DNA from: an uncultured Clostridia bacterium
Lineage (GTDB): Bacteria > Bacillota > Clostridia > Lachnospirales > Anaerotignaceae
DNA: 54,351 nt
Direction of reading: 5' to 3'
Assembly: GCA_944383885.1 (NCBI GenBank)
Contig: CALWRF010000037.1
Coordinates: forward strand, 1-54,351
The notes under the pieces were generated by a model. That model was given only the letters and a program-made list of their open reading frames with translations. It was not told where the DNA came from and did not search any database. The position numbers and the translations under genes were made by a program. Position 1 is the first letter of the stretch, and each line of letters starts with the position of its first letter. Shown here piece by piece: positions 50,221 through 54,351 of the stretch.

Positions 50221-50616
50221 TTACAGAATTTTTTTATTTTCAGGTCCAGGCGTTGTTACAATTACCTTTTCAGGCGTAATAATTAAAGCGCCTTTTGCGT
50301 GCGCAGCGCCATGGAACATATCTTCAGCCATTTTATTAAATACATCTACCATAGGACCTTCTGTTACATATTCGGCAGTGCCTTTAACCTGATAGCCTTC
50401 AAATGTTTTCATATTGTAAGCCGAAACAGCGACTTTTCCGCCGCTTGCTTTTATATTGTTTAATGTAGTTTCCAAAAATACATCGCCTACAACAAGCTTT
50501 CCGTCTTCTGTAACATCTTTAAAACCAACAGGAACAACATTTGGCTCGCCGTTTGCGCATGTTGCCAAATCCCACATATTAGCCTTTAAAACTTTAACAA
50601 CATTTTCATTTAACAT
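50221..50616 (-). CDS. Pyridoxamine 5'-phosphate oxidase-like split-barrel protein (131 aa)
   Basis: Small flavin-binding split-barrel protein: MWDLATCANGEPNVVPVGFKDV is the family's first strand pair, with FEGYQVKGTAEYV following. It may bind FMN or F420 and reduce or sense a small molecule; the lack of the classical PdxH active-site motif argues against vitamin B6 synthesis. Start ATG 50616 follows AGGGGG. Adjacent HxlR regulator suggests redox-linked control. Confidence 0.85.
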   Translation of the reverse strand: MLNENVVKVLKANMWDLATCANGEPNVVPVGFKDVTEDGKLVVGDVFLETTLNNIKASGGKVAVSAYNMKTFEGYQVKGTAEYVTEGPMVDVFNKMAEDMFHGAAHAKGALIITPEKVIVTTPGPENKKIL

Positions 50617-50672
50617 TATAAGTCCCCCTTGATTAGATTTATTTTTTTGTATAACACTATTATACAGCACCG

Positions 50673-50854
50673 CTAAAATTATCCAATATATTAATCAATT
50701 TATTATTTACTAATAAATTTAATAGTATGGTCTGCTTTTTTGCAGGCTTTAAAATTAAATGCCGTAATGTATCCTCTTTTTGAAATGACATTGATTAAAA
50801 TAGAGATATATGTTTAAGTCAAAACCATAAAAATCCCTGATTAAGAGTTTAAAC
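50673..50854 (+). repeat. Diverged direct repeat, copy 1 (with dead XRE start)
   Basis: Matches 53986-54174: both have CTAAAATTATYCAATATATT, TTTATTATTTACTRATAAAT, GTAATGTATCCTCTTTTTGA and GATTAAAATRRAVATATATG. In copy 2 the last part is the start of an XRE gene (MNIYVTGETIKSL...). In copy 1 the same place reads ATTAAAATAGAG with a stop, so it is a broken trace of the gene start. About 3.3 kb of regulator and membrane genes lies between the copies. Confidence 0.8.
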
Positions 50855-50964
50855 ACCATTTTGCGGTATTCCCATAACACTTATTGCCTTTAACAGTATT
50901 GAAAATATATATTAATTCATTTAAAAATATAAACTAATATGGTATATGAAATGTTTTTAACCTC

Positions 50965-51025
50965 TTGACAGCAATACTCTTTTACTATAATATGAAGTTA
51001 CCTTCACATGAAACAAACTTCATAT
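50965..51025 (+). promoter_or_regulatory. XRE gene promoter with inverted repeat
   Basis: TTGACA (50965-50970) and TATAAT (50986-50991, spacer 15) or AATATG further on. A perfect 10-base inverted repeat, ATATGAAGTT (50990-50999) and AACTTCATAT (51016-51025), overlaps the -10 and start point. It is a likely autoregulatory operator. Confidence 0.65.
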
Positions 51026-51042
51026 CAGAAAGGGCGTGAGAT

Positions 51043-51264
51043 ATGAAAACAAGAGTAAAAGAATTACGTAATGCAATGGGTATAACACAGCAGCAATTAG
51101 CTGATTTAGTCCATGTTTCAAGCCGGACTATTATATCTATAGAAAAAGGACAATACAGTCCTTCACTAATGCTTGCTTACCGTATGGCGCAGGTCTTTCA
51201 TACAACTGTTGAAGATTTGTGCTGTCTAAGAGAAAATTTAGAACATGAGGAGGAATTAAAATGA
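51043..51264 (+). CDS. XRE-family HTH regulator (73 aa)
   Basis: Small Cro/C1-type DNA-binding protein with one HTH: RVKELRNAMGITQQQLADLV, VSSRTIISIEKGQYSPSLML. It resembles the YgzD/YozG helix-turn-helix group often paired with a membrane protein. The stop overlaps the next gene start by 4 bases (ATGA). It probably represses its own promoter at the inverted repeat. Confidence 0.92.
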   Translation: MKTRVKELRNAMGITQQQLADLVHVSSRTIISIEKGQYSPSLMLAYRMAQVFHTTVEDLCCLRENLEHEEELK

Positions 51265-51680
51265 AGATATACCATAAAAAGAACTTTATTATTGGAATTG
51301 CAGAATTTATACTCTCCATCGCCATGTTTGCAGCCATGTTTATAACCAAAACCGTAACCGTAAAATTTATTGTTTTAAATGTAATAGTTTTTATGCTTGG
51401 CACCGTACATATCTCAAGAAGCCTTTCAAAGTCCGATACAGCAGAAGATATTGTTGAAGAAAATGACGAACGGAATAAACTTATCAGTTTACGCATTAAT
51501 AACATGCGGTATAAAATTTTGATTACATTTATATATATCTCTGTTGTTATAGGCATGCTGTCTTATGCTGTAACCAAAAATATTAACATAGTTATCGCTA
51601 TTCTCCCGCTGCTTATACTCTTGTGTATATGGTTTATTTCTTCCTTAATTTTAACCGTATATTATGAAAAGAAATCTTGA
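51261..51680 (+). CDS. DUF2178-like small membrane protein (139 aa)
   Basis: Four predicted transmembrane segments in two hairpins (FIIGIAEFILSIAMFAAMFI; KFIVLNVIVFMLGTVHIS; ILITFIYISVVIGMLSYAV; IVIAILPLLILLCIWFISS), with a cytosolic acidic loop SDTAEDIVEENDERNKLISL between them. The ENDERN motif is known from small membrane proteins encoded beside XRE regulators. Function not established; translational coupling with the regulator. Confidence 0.75.
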   Translation: MKIYHKKNFIIGIAEFILSIAMFAAMFITKTVTVKFIVLNVIVFMLGTVHISRSLSKSDTAEDIVEENDERNKLISLRINNMRYKILITFIYISVVIGMLSYAVTKNINIVIAILPLLILLCIWFISSLILTVYYEKKS

Positions 51681-51686
51681 TTGGAC

Positions 51687-51730
51687 AATAAAGCGTGCAT
51701 TACTCATTAATGGCTGCACGCTTTATTTAT
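51687..51730 (+). terminator. Terminator of the XRE unit
   Basis: ATAAAGCGTGCA / TGCACGCTTTAT perfect 12-base stem with 14-base loop, then TTTAT. Confidence 0.85.
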
Positions 51731-51742
51731 AAAAATGGCGGT

Positions 51743-51934
51743 TTATTGTAAAAATTCTATAATTTTAGCTGTAATCAGTATCAAAATAATTACAGCGATG
51801 ATTGATATAATAAATTTATTCATATCAGGCTTTAAAAAACGAGAAATTTTAAACCCCTTATTGGAAATAAAATTAAAAATCATATAAACACATACCAGCA
51901 CGGCTATGCTCAAAAGCGAAAAAAGTATATTCAT
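51743..51934 (-). CDS. Small two-helix membrane protein (63 aa)
   Basis: Hypothetical protein. Two hydrophobic helices (ILFSLLSIAVLVCVYMIFNF and KFIISIIAVIILILITAKII) flank a short basic loop. ATG with AGGTGG six bases before it supports expression. No family recognised. It lies just before the GNAT gene in the same direction and could be co-transcribed. Confidence 0.55.
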   Translation of the reverse strand: MNILFSLLSIAVLVCVYMIFNFISNKGFKISRFLKPDMNKFIISIIAVIILILITAKIIEFLQ

Positions 51935-51963
51935 CTGTCCACCTTTTTGTATTATATTTATTA

Positions 51964-52584
51964 CTAAAATTGATAATCATAAATAAAGAAATTCATATTA
52001 TTTGTCTGTCCATTTATATTGAATATATGTTCTTTTTCACAGCGGCGCGTCATGCCTTGGTGTTCATAAAATCCGTAGTTGCAGCTTGTATCCGTAAACA
52101 GATAAAATTCATTTATGTTTCGGCGCTTCATATAGTTTAGGGCTGAATGGAACAGTTTTTTGCCTATTCCCTTACCGCGGCAGCAAGGACTTACAGCAAA
52201 TAGGGCTAATTCTGCCGGATAACCTTTTTGGCAGCTGCTTAATAACTGACTATCTATACATTTGACATTTTTAAATATTTGCGAAACTTTTCTTCCCTCG
52301 CTTGAAATATGCAGCTTTATAACAGATTTGACCTGTCTATAACGGTTATATAAGGTATGTCTGTGATATTTGATGTCATTTACCAAAATAATCCCCACTG
52401 CCTTATCATTAAGCACAGATACCTGAGAATAGGTATAATTTGTCAGGCAGCTGCTTAAAAAGACTTCCGCCAGATTGGAGGCTGTTTTGGGACTGCTGAA
52501 TTCATCATAGCGCCAAGTTTCTCTTATAATTTCTTTTAAAGGCTGAAAATCCCGTTTCTGGTATTCCCTGAACTGTATCTGCAT
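51964..52584 (-). CDS. GNAT N-acetyltransferase under MerR control (206 aa)
   Basis: Single-domain GNAT protein. FAVSPCCRGKGIGKKLFHSAL is the acetyl-CoA loop (R/Q-x-x-G-x-G/A) and ending YGFYEHQGMTRR is typical. Substrate unknown. AAGGAGG site. The promoter has the 19-base spacer and palindrome of MerR-activated genes, and the MerR gene is divergent, so it is presumably an effector-inducible acetyltransferase, possibly for drug modification. Confidence 0.87.
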   Translation of the reverse strand: MQIQFREYQKRDFQPLKEIIRETWRYDEFSSPKTASNLAEVFLSSCLTNYTYSQVSVLNDKAVGIILVNDIKYHRHTLYNRYRQVKSVIKLHISSEGRKVSQIFKNVKCIDSQLLSSCQKGYPAELALFAVSPCCRGKGIGKKLFHSALNYMKRRNINEFYLFTDTSCNYGFYEHQGMTRRCEKEHIFNINGQTNNMNFFIYDYQF

Positions 52585-52597
52585 TGCGATAACCTCC

Positions 52598-52652
52598 TTG
52601 TAATTGTATTTTGCATTTAGTATAATAACCTTTACAGTAACTGTAATGTCAA
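52598..52652. promoter_or_regulatory. Overlapping divergent promoters with MerR-type operator
   Basis: Minus strand: TTGACA (52652-52647), 19-base spacer, TATTAT (52627-52622), with the palindrome TTACAGT-A-ACTGTAA (52632-52646) filling the spacer, as in MerR-family activated promoters; it drives the GNAT gene. Plus strand: TTGTAA (52598-52603), 17-base spacer, TATAAT (52621-52626) for merR; its -10 coincides with the opposite one, so only one promoter can be open at a time. Confidence 0.85.
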
Positions 52653-52676
52653 TGCTTTAAAAGGAGAGTTTGGGAA

Positions 52677-53486
52677 ATGACACACAACAATATAAAATTG
52701 ACTACAGCCCAGTTTGCTAAACTGCATAAAGTCAACAAACGTACATTACATTATTACGATAATATTGGTTTGTTCTCTCCCTCCGAAAAAGGCGATAACG
52801 GCTACCGTTACTATGATGTATCGCAGAGTATGACATTTGAGTATATACGTATGCTTAAAGAACTGAACATGAGCATAGAGGAAATTGCAGATTACTGCAA
52901 AAACCCCTCAGCAGACAGATTTTTAAAAATTGCGGATAAGAAAGAATCAGAATTAGATTTGGCAATACAAAAACTGAAACGCACTAAAAAGATATTAAAG
53001 GCAAAAAAAGAACAGCTGCATATTTGCGAAAATTTACATGGTCAGGAAATAAGAATTGAAGAATGCAGTGAAGAGAAAATATCCGTATTGCCATGTGATT
53101 TTATTGAGGACAGCATATCCCATGTTTTCGCATATTTAATGGATAAATGGAGCATAGAGCAGATACGCATGGGAATAGGAAGTTTTATTTCCCTTGACAA
53201 AGTTGTAAATAAATCCTTTGAAAAATATGATGGGATTTATACCTGTGCATTAGGAGAAAACTCTTTATCTGATGATACGCTCATAAAACCAAAAGGGAAA
53301 TACCTTTGCGGATATCAGAAAGGCGCATGGGATAAAGCGCCTGACATGTATGAAAAATTGATATATTATGCTGTACAAAATAATCTTTTGCTTACTGGGT
53401 ATGCCTATGAAATTGGGCTTAATGAGTTTGCCATTTCAAGCCCGGAAGAATACGTAACAAAATTTATGGTTAAGATTGATGAATAG
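52677..53486 (+). CDS. MerR-family regulator with effector domain (269 aa)
   Basis: MerR regulator: TTAQFAKLHKVNKRTLHYYD then GYRYYDVSQ and EYIRMLKELNMSIEEIADY (HTH and wing), coiled coil (about 75-120, LDLAIQKLKRTKKILKAKKEQ), and a C-terminal domain of about 140 residues resembling the GyrI-like ligand-binding fold (GKYLCGYQKGAWDKAPDMYEK). That suggests sensing of a hydrophobic small molecule, as in BltR/BmrR. AGGAGAG site. Likely targets are the GNAT gene and the downstream membrane-protein gene, both with 19-base spacers. Confidence 0.9.
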   Translation: MTHNNIKLTTAQFAKLHKVNKRTLHYYDNIGLFSPSEKGDNGYRYYDVSQSMTFEYIRMLKELNMSIEEIADYCKNPSADRFLKIADKKESELDLAIQKLKRTKKILKAKKEQLHICENLHGQEIRIEECSEEKISVLPCDFIEDSISHVFAYLMDKWSIEQIRMGIGSFISLDKVVNKSFEKYDGIYTCALGENSLSDDTLIKPKGKYLCGYQKGAWDKAPDMYEKLIYYAVQNNLLLTGYAYEIGLNEFAISSPEEYVTKFMVKIDE

Positions 53487-53488
53487 TG

Positions 53489-53519
53489 TTGACTTTACAT
53501 ATACTGTACAGCTTATAAT
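53489..53519 (+). promoter_or_regulatory. Second MerR-type promoter
   Basis: TTGACT (53489-53494), 19-base spacer, TATAAT (53514-53519). The spacer TTACATATACTGTACAGCT is related to the palindrome before the GNAT gene (TTACAGT-A-ACTGTAA). The 19-base spacing is the MerR hallmark. It drives the gene at 53552. Confidence 0.75.
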
Positions 53520-53551
53520 CAGTAAAAAGATAATTATAAGGAGTGGTGGAA

Positions 53552-53953
53552 ATGAAATCGATTTTACTTTTGTCTGTTGTTGTTGCCGCAAAAGAGCTTT
53601 TAACAAAAGGCTTTATGCTGATTTTAATTTTATTTTCGCTTTGGCTTAAAGGAAAATCAATAAAAAATTCCGCCCTTGAATGGAACAAATATTTTTTGTC
53701 CATTAAAGAGAGTTTTTTAAACAGGTATTTTACAGCGCTTTACTCTATTTCCACCATTTTATCGTCATGTACCGCCTATGTGCTTTTTAATGTATTTGGA
53801 TTTCAAAATCCTCTGCTAAAAACAATACTGCTTACCGCAGTGTGTACCGCTGTTACCGTAAAAAGATATATAAATAAAGGAAAACAAACAATAAAAGACG
53901 GCGTTTGCAAACTCAAAAAACATGCTCTTGAAGAAAATGCAAAAGTTTTTTAA
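53552..53953 (+). CDS. Membrane protein downstream of merR (133 aa)
   Basis: Hypothetical integral membrane protein with about three hydrophobic stretches (VVVAAKELLTKGFMLILILF, ALYSISTILSSCTAYVLFNV, LLKTILLTAVCTAVTVK) and a Lys-rich C-terminus. ATG 53552 follows AAGGAG by 8 bases; an earlier GTG overlaps the ribosome site. Its promoter has the MerR-type spacer, so it may be an effector-induced resistance or small-protein function. No family recognised. Confidence 0.65.
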   Translation: MKSILLLSVVVAAKELLTKGFMLILILFSLWLKGKSIKNSALEWNKYFLSIKESFLNRYFTALYSISTILSSCTAYVLFNVFGFQNPLLKTILLTAVCTAVTVKRYINKGKQTIKDGVCKLKKHALEENAKVF

Positions 53954-53985
53954 AATTGACTAAGCTTTATAATCAGTTAACATTC

Positions 53986-54174
53986 CTAAAATTATTCAAT
54001 ATATTAATCAGTTTATTATTTACTGATAAATAAACATAACAGCGCGCCCTACTTTCCGCAGGTTGTAAAATTACATAACGTAATGTATCCTCTTTTTGAA
54101 AGGAAAGTGATTAAAATGAACATATATGTTACAGGCGAAACTATAAAAAGCCTTAGGTTAAAGCTGAATTTAAC
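53986..54174 (+). repeat. Diverged direct repeat, copy 2
   Basis: Partner of 50673-50854. It holds the 5' region and start of the XRE gene at 54116. Upstream at 53956-53981 is a promoter-like trace, TTGACTAAGCTTTATAATCA, which looks like the MerR-type promoter at 53489 with its operator spacer deleted. Confidence 0.75.
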
Positions 54175-54253
54175 ACAGGCACAGCTTGCAGAAAAACTAA
54201 ATGTAAGCTGCAAGACCGTTTCAAAATGGGAAACCGGAGTTTCACATAATTAA
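54116..54253 (+). pseudogene. Truncated XRE-family regulator (45 aa)
   Basis: MNIYVTGETIKSLRLKLNLT then AQLAEKLNVSCKTVSKWETG is a good helix-turn-helix, but the frame ends VSHN-stop at 54253, where family members continue (KGLPDISLLEPLA...). AAAGGAAAG precedes ATG 54116. It is probably a disrupted regulator; a 45-residue DNA-binding protein is not excluded. Confidence 0.65.
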
Positions 54254-54351
54254 AGATACCACACCAATCCCATGCTGACTTTTGCTCAACCGATACAGCC
54301 GGAGGGCTGGATAACAAGAAAAGGCGGTATGCGCCCCGTGGAGGGGTAGCG
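54254..54351. other. GC-richer tail at the window end
   Basis: The last 98 bases are clearly more GC-rich than the rest (for example CAGCCGGAGGGCTGG, GCGCCCCGTGGAGGGG) and begin just where the XRE gene is broken. This suggests a junction with an inserted or imported element. No gene can be named in so short a piece. Confidence 0.4.

Overview
The window is 54 kb of AT-rich chromosome from an anaerobic, amino-acid-fermenting member of the Clostridia. An Anaerotignum / Clostridium cluster XIVb relative fits best. The clues are a tandem pair of beta-alanyl-CoA ammonia-lyase-like genes of the type known from Clostridium (Anaerotignum) propionicum, a four-subunit pyruvate:ferredoxin oxidoreductase, a glycine-riboswitch-controlled alanine/glycine:Na+ symporter, an S-layer-type protein, and strong AGGAGG ribosome binding sites. 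This is chromosomal core and accessory sequence; I see no phage genes, rRNA or CRISPR array.

Layout. 1-6 kb: YfcC-type carrier and M20 amidohydrolase, next to a two-component system (solute-binding-domain LytS-type kinase; REC-winged helix-BTAD regulator) whose likely target site lies in the carrier promoter; then a frameshifted hsp20. 6.8-10.3 kb: membrane GGDEF protein, IS200-type element beside tRNA-Ser(GCU), lipid kinase. 10.7-16.2 kb: acl tandem, an 862-residue CoA-disulfide-reductase / rhodanese / sulfite-reductase / ferredoxin fusion, TenA, universal stress protein. 16.3-28.4 kb (mostly minus strand): YkuD transpeptidase, HAD phosphatase, Rrf2, HD hydrolase, SLH protein with Asp-rich repeats, OmpR/HK pair, DUF2156, GNAT, AAA+ ATPase, SLOG protein. 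28.4-35 kb (plus strand): a 1 kb structured upstream region, an SSS symporter, then two small transcription units with three proteins I cannot assign, a MoCF/MoaB-fold protein and a LarA-like (DUF2088) protein. This is the best candidate for an undescribed system. 35-39.1 kb: aldehyde dehydrogenase, then an array of immunity-like genes separated by a degenerate repeat of about 45 bp. 39.4-43.2 kb: rpsF-ssb-rpsR, ketopantoate reductase family gene, riboswitch-controlled agcS. 43.7-48.7 kb: porCDAB behind a near-consensus sigma-54 promoter, with a PAS-AAA+ sigma-54 activator divergent from it. 48.8-54.3 kb: methyltransferase, PNPOx-like and HxlR genes, then a small region of XRE and MerR regulators with their targets, bracketed by two diverged copies of a ~185 bp sequence.

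How it fits together. Alanine or glycine enters by AgcS (sensed by the riboswitch). Pyruvate is oxidised by PorCDAB under sigma-54 control. The Acl pair belongs to the acryloyl-CoA / beta-alanyl-CoA branch. The 29-35 kb cluster looks like uptake plus processing of one more substrate, perhaps by a nickel-pincer-type enzyme, but its substrate is unknown. All family names are from reading translated sequence; no database search was possible.
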